The notes under the pieces: model-generated
The model's database searches: none
The model's input: the letters and a program-made list of their open reading frames with translations, nothing else
What the model was told of the DNA's origin: nothing
Source: Bacillota bacterium
Lineage (GTDB): Bacteria > Bacillota_E > Sulfobacillia > Sulfobacillales > Sulfobacillaceae
Direction: 5' to 3'
Length of the DNA: 13,083 nucleotides
Assembly: GCA_021802375.1 (NCBI GenBank)
Contig: JAKAAL010000036.1
Location: forward strand, 1-13,083
Position numbers and translations under genes: made by a program
Part shown: in pieces, positions 7,216 through 13,083 of the stretch
Layout: every line of letters starts with the position of its first letter
Position numbering within the stretch: the first letter of the stretch is position 1

Positions 7216-7974
7216 TCAGCTTTGCCAGAATTCCTGCAGGATCTCATCGAGCCGAGTGGGTTGATCCAAAGGGATTAAATGTCCGGCTCTGGGCACCACC
7301 GCAAGCCAACTATTTGGCAGTACCCGAGCTGCCAGTTCGGCTTCGGCGGGGGGAGTCCGGTCATCTAACGTGCCCACCACGACCAAGGTCGGCTGCGAGA
7401 CTTCGGCAAATATGGGCCCATTGTCCGCTTGATAGGTCAACTTCATCGTTTCGATATAGGCGCCAGGAGCCACATCCGCCATCTCTTCGTAGAGATTTTG
7501 GCTGACCTCAGCGCTACAAAACTCGGTAAGCACCGCCTTAGCATACCGGCGCGCATACTCAGCCATGCCTACAGCGAAAATCTCCTCAGACTTTTGCGCT
7601 GAGATTTTTAAACCGTCACGGAATCCTAAGGTGGTCGAAACCAAAGCCACGGTTGCAATGCGGGGGTCGCCCTCAGCCGCTACCCGTGCCATGATAAACG
7701 AACCCAGTGATACTCCGACCAAATGCGTTGGCCGATCTACCATGACCAAGATATCGCGCGCATCCTCCACCAAACCTTCCATACTAGGCGCCATGGAGCG
7801 ATTGTCGCCAATGCCGCGGGGATCCCAGGTAACCACCGTATACCGCGAGGCCCAACGCGGAGCCACACGGTGAAACAAGAATCGTCCCAAGCCCAAGCTC
7901 GCATGACACATCACGGCTTCGGGACCGTCGCCCAAGATGTGAAAGGTTAGTCCCTTCTCGGTTTGCATCACCAT
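7216..7974 (-). CDS. Alpha/beta hydrolase-fold protein
   Basis: This is an alpha/beta hydrolase of the BioH/enol-lactonase-like group; the substrate is unknown. The reading frame is open up to 8052, but I choose ATG at 7974 (252 residues). The upstream part contains a promoter, while the sequence after 7974 (MVMQTEKGLTFHILGDGPE) looks like a normal first strand of this fold. Counted from this start, the nucleophile is Ser89 in the elbow GVSLG, the acid is Asp204 in GTLDDRTPP, and His232 in AGHLIPLDQP completes the triad. WDPRGIGDN (about 50-58) is the usual conserved stretch after the third strand. There is no signal peptide, so it should be cytoplasmic. It is the first gene of a likely operon with the kinase and regulator. 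It could be an esterase, lactonase or C-C hydrolase. Confidence 0.9.
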   Translation of the reverse strand: MVMQTEKGLTFHILGDGPEAVMCHASLGLGRFLFHRVAPRWASRYTVVTWDPRGIGDNRSMAPSMEGLVEDARDILVMVDRPTHLVGVSLGSFIMARVAAEGDPRIATVALVSTTLGFRDGLKISAQKSEEIFAVGMAEYARRYAKAVLTEFCSAEVSQNLYEEMADVAPGAYIETMKLTYQADNGPIFAEVSQPTLVVVGTLDDRTPPAEAELAARVLPNSWLAVVPRAGHLIPLDQPTRLDEILQEFWQS

Positions 7975-7991
7975 GGTCGGTGCTCCGTTCC

Positions 7992-8009
7992 GATCTAAGC
8001 CTTCAGATC
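7992..8009 (-). promoter_or_regulatory. Inverted repeat in the hydrolase leader
   Basis: On the minus strand GATCTGA and TTAGATC pair around the loop AGGC (one G-T wobble). It sits between the predicted transcription start and the ribosome binding site region GGAACGGAG. It could be an operator for a repressor or for the downstream response regulator, or a leader hairpin. No T-run follows, so it is not a terminator. Function is inference. Confidence 0.35.
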
Positions 8010-8020
8010 TACTGTCCTTT

Positions 8021-8029
8021 ATTATACCA
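8021..8029 (-). promoter_or_regulatory. Extended -10 promoter of the hydrolase-kinase-regulator unit
   Basis: On the minus strand TGG precedes a perfect TATAAT (8026-8021), giving the extended -10 form TGnTATAAT. A partial -35 match (TTGCCT) lies 15 bases upstream. The -10 box coincides with the two tandem TAA stop codons of the nucleotidyltransferase gene. Transcription would begin near 8014, about 40 bases before the hydrolase ATG. A hairpin in this leader (7992-8009) is annotated separately. Confidence 0.6.
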
Positions 8030-8645
8030 TCCCCGGATTCCAGGCAAGCCATCGCAAAGCTTGCTGATAGTCGCTGGGTTTGTCAATATCGAAACTCGGT
8101 AGCGGCCTACCCACGATGGTTCGCTCAAAGGTCCCGTAGTCGTCTCGGCCTGAAATGATTCGTGAGAGGCCAACGTCGCCGTGAAGTTCAGATACGAGTT
8201 GAATGGCCAAGGGGTACTCGATGAATAACGGATGTCCAGGCTTCCCGTTGTAGGTAGGGCGAAGAATTCTAATCGACGACGGTCTTTTTGTCCAGTGATC
8301 CAGGACCGATGCCCCATCTTCCGGGGTCACAAAAGGTTGGTCGACCAAGGTCCAGGCAAGCGTTTGGCACGTTGCCGCTTGCACAGCACCGATTGCCACC
8401 CTTAGGCTAGAAGAGAGCCCTCGCTCGGGGTTCCCATTGCGAATAACGTGGATGGTTTTTGACTGCAGCTCGAGGTGGTCCTCGCCCGGTCCCACGACCA
8501 CCAGCACCTGATCGGCCCACTTTGTTGCCGCCCATACCGCCCGGTGTAGCAAGTTTTCATGCCCGGGCCACGGCAATTTCCCCTTATTTTGGCCCATGCG
8601 CGTACCCAATCCCGCGGATAACACCACCGCCACCAAACCTAGCAT
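8022..8645 (-). CDS. MocA/MobA-like nucleotidyltransferase
   Basis: This is a GT-A-fold nucleotidyltransferase of the MocA/MobA-like group; MocA and MobA attach CMP or GMP to molybdopterin. With the ATG at 8645 it has 207 residues: the nucleotide-binding signature LSAGLGTRMGQNK (9-21) with Lys23, NPERGLSSSLR (72-82), metal-binding VDQP (101-104), YNGKPGHPLFI (132-142) and GDVGLSRII (156-164). The last four resemble the CTP:molybdopterin (MocA) branch more than the GTP (MobA) branch. A TTG 36 bases upstream extends the frame, but it has no ribosome binding site, whereas AAGGGG precedes the chosen ATG. No molybdoenzyme or XdhC gene is in the window, so another nucleotide-linked substrate, such as an envelope sugar or polyol phosphate, remains possible. 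The gene ends with two TAA codons. Confidence 0.88.
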   Translation of the reverse strand: MLGLVAVVLSAGLGTRMGQNKGKLPWPGHENLLHRAVWAATKWADQVLVVVGPGEDHLELQSKTIHVIRNGNPERGLSSSLRVAIGAVQAATCQTLAWTLVDQPFVTPEDGASVLDHWTKRPSSIRILRPTYNGKPGHPLFIEYPLAIQLVSELHGDVGLSRIISGRDDYGTFERTIVGRPLPSFDIDKPSDYQQALRWLAWNPGMV

Positions 8646-8684
8646 CGCACTCTCAACCCCTTTTGCACGGCTAAGCAGCAAAGA

Positions 8685-9968
8685 CTAGCGGGGATCATGG
8701 TTAACCGCCTGAACGCGAACTTCCGATGCGATCGGGTCGCGACCATATCGTTCGATTAACGTGCGGCGGTCGATGGTTAAAAACACCGGGTGAAGTTGCG
8801 TCCAACGTCCCCGAAGCGTCCTCCACCCCCGGCGATGGTACATCGCCATGAGCAGGATCAAATAAATGCGCATGCTCACCTTGCGCCATCCCCGGACGGG
8901 AGTGCGCCGAAAGCCAAGACGCTCAGTGGCCTGTCCCGCGTCAAGGACAGTGATCCCCCCAAAACTGGTTACCGCGCGATACCGTTCGTTTTCACTAACG
9001 AAGGTGGCCAGATCGGAAAGCGATCGACGAATTAGCTGGTAAGCCTTCAGCATGTGGCTCGGTTCGGTGCTGTATCTCGACAGGATTCCATTGTCAAAGT
9101 GGATCTCGCCGAACCATGCCCCAGGCTCCAGCGTGCCTGCCGGAGAGGGGATTCTCGGCCCGTGATATCGAATCCGACCGATCCGAAAAATTGGCATAGA
9201 GCCCACCCGCGACGGGATCGGCTCGACCTTCCAGGCCAGCTGAAATCGCGTCTCCCACCACCGCCACGCCACCTTGAGCCACGAGCGTTCTCCTACAAGC
9301 TGACTGGCCGTCACGGGCTCTAACGCCATGCGACGCACATTTTGCACGATCAGAGGTAGAGCGCTTACCGTTCGTGAACGGTCCCCACCACCGTCATGCA
9401 AGACGACCACGCCACCTGCCGACAAGGCTTGAAACACATAACTGGCGATTTGCTTGGGTGAGTTCTCGGCACGAAAGTCATTGGGGGCCACCGTCCACAG
9501 CAACCGCTTTAAGCCCAAACGGCGGCAGGCCCACCAGGTCCAGAGACTATGATGTCCCCAGGGGGGGCGATACCAAAGGATCTCCTGGCCGCTTAGAGCC
9601 TTCAACTCGGCCACGCCACGGCGAATACTGGCCATCGTGGCGCGCGGCGTCATGAGATAGGACGAGCGGTGACGCACGCCATGGAGTCCTATCTCGTGCC
9701 CCTCCTCAGCGACCATTTTTACCCAATGCGGGTGGGCCTGAGCTCGTTCGACAATCATAAAGAACGTGGCCTTCACTCCCGCCTGCCGTAAGACAGCCAA
9801 CATCTCAGGTGTGCTGGCGTCTGGTCCGTCGTCAAACGTCAGGGCGACTTGTCGGCTCGCTTCGCTGGCATGAAACGCTCCCCCTTGCACATGATGAAGT
9901 AAGAAGTCGGCCAGCGGATAGCTTAACAGCCACAGCCCGAACACGATGACAAGGACACCGGTGATCAA
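8685..9968 (-). CDS. Membrane-anchored NodB-type polysaccharide deacetylase with C-terminal YkoP-like domain
   Basis: This is a carbohydrate esterase 4 family protein expected to remove N-acetyl groups from an envelope or exopolysaccharide outside the membrane. Of 427 residues, an N-terminal membrane helix (about 2-24) precedes the NodB domain (about 38-215) with all five motifs: TFDDGPD (44-50, Asp46 and metal Asp47), the metal pair His96/His100, RPPWG (134-138), APNDF (161-165) and VVLHDGGGD (188-196). Only about 200 residues are needed for NodB. A further 200 residues follow, rich in Arg and Trp, resembling the poorly characterised YkoP-like domain; that match is from memory of the family. 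The start is TTG with GGAGGAG about 10 bases upstream; the ATG within that stretch is out of frame. It lies 96 bases after the glycosyltransferase gene and 39 before the nucleotidyltransferase start. Confidence 0.92.
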   Translation of the reverse strand: MITGVLVIVFGLWLLSYPLADFLLHHVQGGAFHASEASRQVALTFDDGPDASTPEMLAVLRQAGVKATFFMIVERAQAHPHWVKMVAEEGHEIGLHGVRHRSSYLMTPRATMASIRRGVAELKALSGQEILWYRPPWGHHSLWTWWACRRLGLKRLLWTVAPNDFRAENSPKQIASYVFQALSAGGVVVLHDGGGDRSRTVSALPLIVQNVRRMALEPVTASQLVGERSWLKVAWRWWETRFQLAWKVEPIPSRVGSMPIFRIGRIRYHGPRIPSPAGTLEPGAWFGEIHFDNGILSRYSTEPSHMLKAYQLIRRSLSDLATFVSENERYRAVTSFGGITVLDAGQATERLGFRRTPVRGWRKVSMRIYLILLMAMYHRRGWRTLRGRWTQLHPVFLTIDRRTLIERYGRDPIASEVRVQAVNHDPR

Positions 9969-10049
9969 CCGAATTCATCTCCTCCATAACGTTCTATGTG
10001 GGTGGGTGTAGCTCGGGAGTGTCGGACAACGGCCTCCCGCAAAGGTGTC

Positions 10050-10065
10050 AGGGGCTCTGGCCCCC
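10050..10065 (-). other. GC-rich hairpin overlapping the glycosyltransferase stop codon
   Basis: On the minus strand a stem of GGGGC with GCCCC (plus one G-T wobble pair) closes over the loop CAGA. Its first G is the last base of the TAG stop. No T-run follows, so it is unlikely to stop transcription by itself, but it could lower read-through into the deacetylase gene 96 bases downstream or stabilise an RNA end. Confidence 0.35.
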
Positions 10066-11300
10066 TAAGCATGAAGGTTGGCTCGCCTCTCCGATATAGC
10101 TGCCAAAACATAACTGGCCACGGTTTGCGCAGCCTCGGGATGCCCCAGCAGGGCGGCCTCTCGAGCCATGGCCTTGAGTCGCCAGGGGCTGGCTAAAAGG
10201 TCGCCGACGATTTCTCCCACCTCTTCTTCCCGGTGCGCCCGAATACCAGCTCGGTGCCTTTGCAGAAAGTCGGCATTGGCGTCTTCTTGCCCGGGAATAG
10301 GGCGGTAGATGACCACCGGCAGTCCGCGACACAGCGACTCGGTCGTGGTCAACCCGCCAGCCTTGGAGACCAGCATCGACGAGATCGCCATCAATTCGTG
10401 TACATTGTTGACATACTCCAAGACCACCACTTGATTTTTGGCCCTCAATTGGTAGGCCTCCGCAATCGCCCGGCGCTGCCCCGCGCGGCCGGCGATGACC
10501 ACCGTCGCATGATCCGCCGGTGCCCTGTCAATCGCCTCCAACACGGCATGGAACTCATTCTGAGGCATGTAGGCCCCACCCATGAACAACACCACCGGCC
10601 TGTCGCCCACGCCTAATTCTTGGCGCACCTTCTGTTCGTCGACGGGCAAACGAAAACGCTGATCCACGGGAATGCCAGAAACAATGATACTCTCTTCCTT
10701 TAAGCCACGGTCCTGAAGTGCCAACTTCATGTCCTCGCTGCCAACAAAGTAACGGTCGATTCCAGGATGTATCCACTGCGAGTGCACGCTATAATCAGTC
10801 ATCACCACAAAATTCGCAACACGAAGCCGGCCCTTGCTCTTCAACGACGAAACCACTCCGGCCGCGGTGGGATAGGTGGATACGATGACTTCGGGAGGGT
10901 GCTCCCGAATGGCCTGGTAGAATCGGTTCAATCCCACATGATTCAAAAACTTTTGGGCGTTAGATGTGGGGTCGATACGTTGGGTAGACGTATAAAACCA
11001 GCGCCAGAGCCCAGGAGCAAAACGCACACTAGAAAGATAGGCCCAGCGAATAGCGTTGTCTAGACGGGGGTTAACGAAACGATAATAATCCAACAACCCT
11101 AACGAAGGGTCGGGATGGCGATGCAGCAATTCCATCGCTACCGCCTTCGCTGCCCTAAGATGACCGTCGCCATATCGAGCGGCCAAAATCAAGATCTGGG
11201 GATGCCCAGCCAACGTGGCTTGATGGTGGTCAGGCATAGCGTCGACCGCCTCGATCAACGCATCCATCTCTGCCGCCGATGATCGCCGAGATTGGTCCAT
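10065..11300 (-). CDS. MGDG-synthase/UgtP-type glycosyltransferase (GT28-like)
   Basis: This glycosyltransferase belongs to the family of monogalactosyldiacylglycerol synthase, Bacillus UgtP and MurG. It probably transfers a sugar from a UDP-sugar to diacylglycerol or another lipid at the inner membrane face. From the ATG at 11300 it has 411 residues. The N-terminal MGDG_synth domain shows LAARYGDGHLRAAKAV (39-54) and TDYSVHSQWIHPGID (168-182). The C-terminal GT28 domain shows FMGGAY (239-244) and the nucleotide-sugar site SKAGGLTTTES (312-322) and PIPGQEDANADF (334-345). The frame is open to an ATG at 11351 that lacks a ribosome binding site, whereas AGGGGGG lies just before 11300. There is no membrane helix, as usual for this family. 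The next genes suggest envelope glycan or glycolipid metabolism. Confidence 0.93.
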   Translation of the reverse strand: MDQSRRSSAAEMDALIEAVDAMPDHHQATLAGHPQILILAARYGDGHLRAAKAVAMELLHRHPDPSLGLLDYYRFVNPRLDNAIRWAYLSSVRFAPGLWRWFYTSTQRIDPTSNAQKFLNHVGLNRFYQAIREHPPEVIVSTYPTAAGVVSSLKSKGRLRVANFVVMTDYSVHSQWIHPGIDRYFVGSEDMKLALQDRGLKEESIIVSGIPVDQRFRLPVDEQKVRQELGVGDRPVVLFMGGAYMPQNEFHAVLEAIDRAPADHATVVIAGRAGQRRAIAEAYQLRAKNQVVVLEYVNNVHELMAISSMLVSKAGGLTTTESLCRGLPVVIYRPIPGQEDANADFLQRHRAGIRAHREEEVGEIVGDLLASPWRLKAMAREAALLGHPEAAQTVASYVLAAISERRANLHA

Positions 11301-11460
11301 GCTTCCCCCCCTAGCCCGTTTCCATAAGATCGCGCAGCCGGACGGCCCCATGCTGTTGGGACCGACGTTACTCGTGGCTAGTCAAACCAATTCCAAAAAC
11401 AGGCAGACCGAACATCCCTACCATTCCATCCCCGGCCGCGAAAACCTTTATGCTTCACTT

Positions 11461-11466
11461 ATTATA
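11461..11466 (-). promoter_or_regulatory. Candidate -10 box for the glycosyltransferase unit
   Basis: A perfect TATAAT lies on the minus strand about 160 bases before the glycosyltransferase start. The -35 region is poor (best partial matches around GTCTGG/CTGGAC), and the TG of an extended -10 is out of register by one base. The call rests on the exact hexamer in GC-rich non-coding DNA upstream of a gene. Confidence 0.4.
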
Positions 11467-11583
11467 CAGAAACAGGGTTCAGTCCAGACCTATGCGATGC
11501 GAATTATGGCAATGGGTCCATGATGGTCGATGAAACTGCCTTCGAGAGGGGCTTTGGCGCAGAAAATGGCGAGGTATAGGTTA

Positions 11584-11616
11584 GTCACCTTTTGACAAGG
11601 TTAGGTTGGAGGTGAC
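11584..11616 (+). promoter_or_regulatory. Inverted repeat sequestering the ribosome binding site of the small ORF
   Basis: GTCACCT (11584-11590) and AGGTGAC (11610-11616) are perfectly complementary, with a 19-base loop. The right arm covers most of the GGAGGT ribosome binding site (11608-11613) of the small secreted-type ORF. The RNA could fold to hide the site, or the DNA repeat could be a regulator's operator. No trigger for opening the hairpin is apparent. Confidence 0.45.
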
Positions 11617-11622
11617 ACCCAC

Positions 11623-11868
11623 GTGAACTTGCCGACCTGCTTAACGGCTTTGGTGACAGGAGCTTTGATGGCCCCCGCCCTTCCTGCTCCCCATCACATC
11701 AGCCAAGCCGCCGCCGAGGCCATCGCCCACATGGCAACAAAACATAAGGACCAGGCCATCAGTGCGCGTCCCGTCCGTTTGGGCTACCTCATCGTTCTTC
11801 GGGGATCCACGGGATACCGCTTACTTCTGGTTCGCTGGAACGGCACTACGCTCCGCGTAAGATCCTAG
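11623..11868 (+). CDS. Small hypothetical protein, possibly secreted
   Basis: This gene of 81 residues is not recognised with certainty. A GTG start follows GGAGGT at a spacing of 9 bases, which is a good site and the main reason to believe it. The first 22 residues are hydrophobic (LTALVTGALMAPALPA), ending in an AxA-like ALPA that could be a signal peptidase site, but the usual basic N-terminal residues are missing. The rest (ISQAAAEAIA, then GYLIVLRG and YRLLLVRWNGTTLRVRS) has a helix-then-two-strands look, reminiscent of half a PepSY/YpeB domain; that likeness is weak. It is the only plus-strand gene in the right part of the window, and its last 48 bases overlap the end of the ABC ATPase gene tail to tail. 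A chance ORF remains possible. Confidence 0.5.
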   Translation: MNLPTCLTALVTGALMAPALPAPHHISQAAAEAIAHMATKHKDQAISARPVRLGYLIVLRGSTGYRLLLVRWNGTTLRVRS

Positions 11869-12651
11869 CGTGACAAAAGGCCGACCGTCGCGCCACACGA
11901 GCTGCACGGAAAGCTCAAACGCGCGCCTTAGCGGGTCGTCGGCCAACACCTTGGCTTTTTCACCTTGAGCCACCACCTTGCCCTGGCGCAAAAGCAACAC
12001 ATGGCTAAACCAGGGCAGGACCTCATCGACCGCATGGGTCACATAGATCACGGTCGGAGGAGTTTTCGAGTCCTCCACCAATCGGGTTAACCCCGTCAAG
12101 AGCGCCTCCCGGGCAACCATGTCTAGCGCTGTCGTCGGTTCATCTAAGATGAGGATTTCGGGTTGCGCCAACCATGCGCGTGCCAACACCACCCGCTGGC
12201 GCTCGCCTTGAGAGAGCACGGAAAACGCTCGGTGCTCAAGGGTTCCCGCACCGAGACGATCAAGCACCTCGCGCGCACGATCGCGGACTTCAGGCCCAAG
12301 CTCCCGGTAAATGCCGATTGAGGCCTCGGCGCCACTCATCACTACTTGGAGGGCAGAGAGCTCCCCGTGATAGCGGGCATACTGCTCCACCAGTCCTACG
12401 CTAACCCAGCCGAGCCGCCGACGAAGCTGCCTTAGGTCCGTCTCTCCGAATCGTTCACCCAACACCTCGACTTGACCGTGCGTAGGCCAAAGGTACCCTG
12501 TTAAGACATTTAAAAGGGCCGTCTTGCCGGAACCGTTGGGGCCCATAAGAACCCAGTGCTGCCCGGCCGTGACCGTCCATGAAAGCCCATCGAGGATCCG
12601 ATGTTCCCCACGGACCAGGATGATGTCCCTCAACCTTAGCACCGTTTCCAT
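11821..12651 (-). CDS. Stand-alone ABC ATPase (ModF/YlmA-like)
   Basis: This is an ATP-binding cassette protein of 276 residues with no membrane partner gene in view. Walker A is GPNGSGKT (37-44), the signature is LSQGE (146-150) with ERQR following, Walker B is ILILDEP (166-172), and the switch histidine is His206 in YVTHAVDE. In the Q-loop region (LGWVSVGLVEQ, 80-90) the glutamine expected after the VxQ-type strand is not in its usual place. Relatives such as YlmA and ModF often share this; the transported or affected substrate is unknown. The ATG start has AGGAGG about 10 bases upstream, 74 bases after the pheA stop, so the two may be co-transcribed. Its last 15 codons overlap the small plus-strand ORF. 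Confidence 0.9.
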   Translation of the reverse strand: METVLRLRDIILVRGEHRILDGLSWTVTAGQHWVLMGPNGSGKTALLNVLTGYLWPTHGQVEVLGERFGETDLRQLRRRLGWVSVGLVEQYARYHGELSALQVVMSGAEASIGIYRELGPEVRDRAREVLDRLGAGTLEHRAFSVLSQGERQRVVLARAWLAQPEILILDEPTTALDMVAREALLTGLTRLVEDSKTPPTVIYVTHAVDEVLPWFSHVLLLRQGKVVAQGEKAKVLADDPLRRAFELSVQLVWRDGRPFVTLGSYAERSAVPANQK

Positions 12652-12725
12652 TCAGCGAATTCCTCCTACCTGCCTAAAATACTGGGGTCGAAAGCGCCTC
12701 ACTCGTGAACCTCGGCTCTCCCTCC

Positions 12726-13083
12726 TCATCTTCGGCGCTGCAACAAGGGATAGCGCCCTAGGATACGGTGCCATTCCGTCGTCTGGCGGAATTGGGGAAT
12801 CACCCGTGAAATGACATCGGGTGAGTCTAACTCGCCCTCACAATCAATCCAAAATCTGAAGGCAAAAGGATGATGCGGTCTCGGACGCGATTCGATTTTG
12901 GTCAAGTTGACTTGTGCATCAGAAAAGGGCGAGAGCGCCAATACGAGACTCCCAGGCGTGTTGACCGTGTCAAAGACCAGACTGGTCTTGGCCCGAGTGG
13001 CACTTAATCCCGGCCACAGCCGGGGAGGTCGACGTCCCGAGATCAACCAAAACCGCGTCCGATTGTCCGGGTGATCTTGAATG
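12726..13083 (-). CDS. pheA: Prephenate dehydratase, C-terminal part (start beyond the window)
   Basis: This enzyme converts prephenate to phenylpyruvate in phenylalanine synthesis. Only the last 118 codons are visible, in frame from base 13082. They begin with IQDHPDNRTRFWLISG, the end of the catalytic domain, which carries the conserved NxTRF active-site threonine motif. A C-terminal ACT domain follows (KTSLVFDTVNTPGSLVLAL), with the regulatory ESRP motif in LTKIESRPRP and a GSLV in place of the typical GALV. These two motifs bind phenylalanine in characterised enzymes, so feedback inhibition is likely. The apparent start at 13046 (TTG, within TRFWL) is not the true start. The gene continues off the right edge, and its ABC ATPase neighbour lies downstream. 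Confidence 0.95.
   Translation of the reverse strand, partial: IQDHPDNRTRFWLISGRRPPRLWPGLSATRAKTSLVFDTVNTPGSLVLALSPFSDAQVNLTKIESRPRPHHPFAFRFWIDCEGELDSPDVISRVIPQFRQTTEWHRILGRYPLLQRRR

Larger units (their letters stand above)
11301..11622. other. Non-coding divergent region between glycosyltransferase and small plus-strand ORF
   Basis: This 322-base stretch holds no convincing gene. It contains a perfect minus-strand TATAAT at 11466-11461 and the inverted repeat around the small ORF's ribosome binding site at 11584-11616. If the TATAAT is used, the glycosyltransferase mRNA has a leader of roughly 150 bases. I recognise no known riboswitch class in it, and I see no long inverted repeat in the middle part. 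Confidence 0.6.

Noticed and set aside
7137..7505. Plus-strand open frame of 122 codons across the kinase-hydrolase junction
   Set aside because: It is antisense to two clear genes, with no recognisable domain or ribosome binding site.
7975..8052. 26-residue N-terminal extension of the hydrolase up to 8052
   Set aside because: This stretch overlaps the end of the nucleotidyltransferase and contains the promoter and leader hairpin; the fold begins naturally after the ATG at 7974.
10233..10616. Plus-strand open frame of 127 codons inside the glycosyltransferase region
   Set aside because: It is antisense to the conserved nucleotide-sugar binding domain and shows no protein family features.
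11301..11351. 17-residue N-terminal extension of the glycosyltransferase
   Set aside because: The ATG at 11351 lacks a ribosome binding site, whereas AGGGGGG directly precedes the ATG at 11300.
11592..11597. Perfect TTGACA on the plus strand before the small ORF
   Set aside because: No -10 box lies 15-19 bases downstream; the matching position is ACACCC, next to the start codon.
1..13083. Mobile elements, CRISPR arrays, toxin-antitoxin or defence systems
   Set aside because: I saw no transposase, integrase, repeat-spacer pattern, terminal repeats or defence domain. The lone XRE regulator at the left edge has no visible partner inside the window.

Overview
The window looks like chromosomal DNA of a moderately GC-rich Gram-positive-type bacterium of the Firmicutes sensu lato. 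Signs are strong AGGAGG-type ribosome binding sites, sigma-A-like TATAAT boxes, frequent GTG and TTG starts, a DUF881 protein, a DegS/LiaS-type two-component pair and a UgtP-like diacylglycerol glucosyltransferase. A Sulfobacillus-like acidophile or thermophile is my guess from protein flavour only; nothing in the sequence proves the genus. I see no tRNA, rRNA, CRISPR array, insertion sequence or phage gene.

Layout. Almost everything reads on the minus strand. At the left edge a 5'-truncated XRE-type regulator (plus strand) converges on the end of a TCA-cycle operon, with a long hairpin between them. That operon reads, in transcription order: DUF881 membrane protein, icd (NADP-type isocitrate dehydrogenase), mdh (malate dehydrogenase), sucC and sucD (succinyl-CoA synthetase). 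A near-consensus promoter lies directly before the DUF881 gene. Upstream is a second minus-strand unit: an alpha/beta hydrolase, a membrane histidine kinase and a NarL-type response regulator whose start lies inside the kinase gene. Its own extended -10 promoter is built on the stop codons of the gene before it. Further upstream are a MocA/MobA-like nucleotidyltransferase, a membrane-anchored NodB deacetylase with a C-terminal extra domain, and an MGDG-synthase/UgtP-type glycosyltransferase, which together suggest cell-envelope glycolipid or polysaccharide work. A 322-base non-coding stretch then separates the glycosyltransferase from a small plus-strand ORF with a possible signal sequence. 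Its 3' end overlaps the end of a minus-strand stand-alone ABC ATPase. The right edge holds the C-terminal part of prephenate dehydratase (pheA).

How they fit. The TCA block covers three steps (isocitrate to 2-oxoglutarate, malate to oxaloacetate, succinyl-CoA to succinate) and probably makes one transcript ending at the hairpin at 443-479. The hydrolase and two-component pair look co-transcribed, but the stimulus cannot be read from sequence. I do not see a clear new defence or mobile system. The most unusual points are the DUF881 gene heading a TCA operon, the small plus-strand ORF with an inverted repeat covering its ribosome binding site, the response regulator whose start codon merges with its Shine-Dalgarno, and the two-domain deacetylase.
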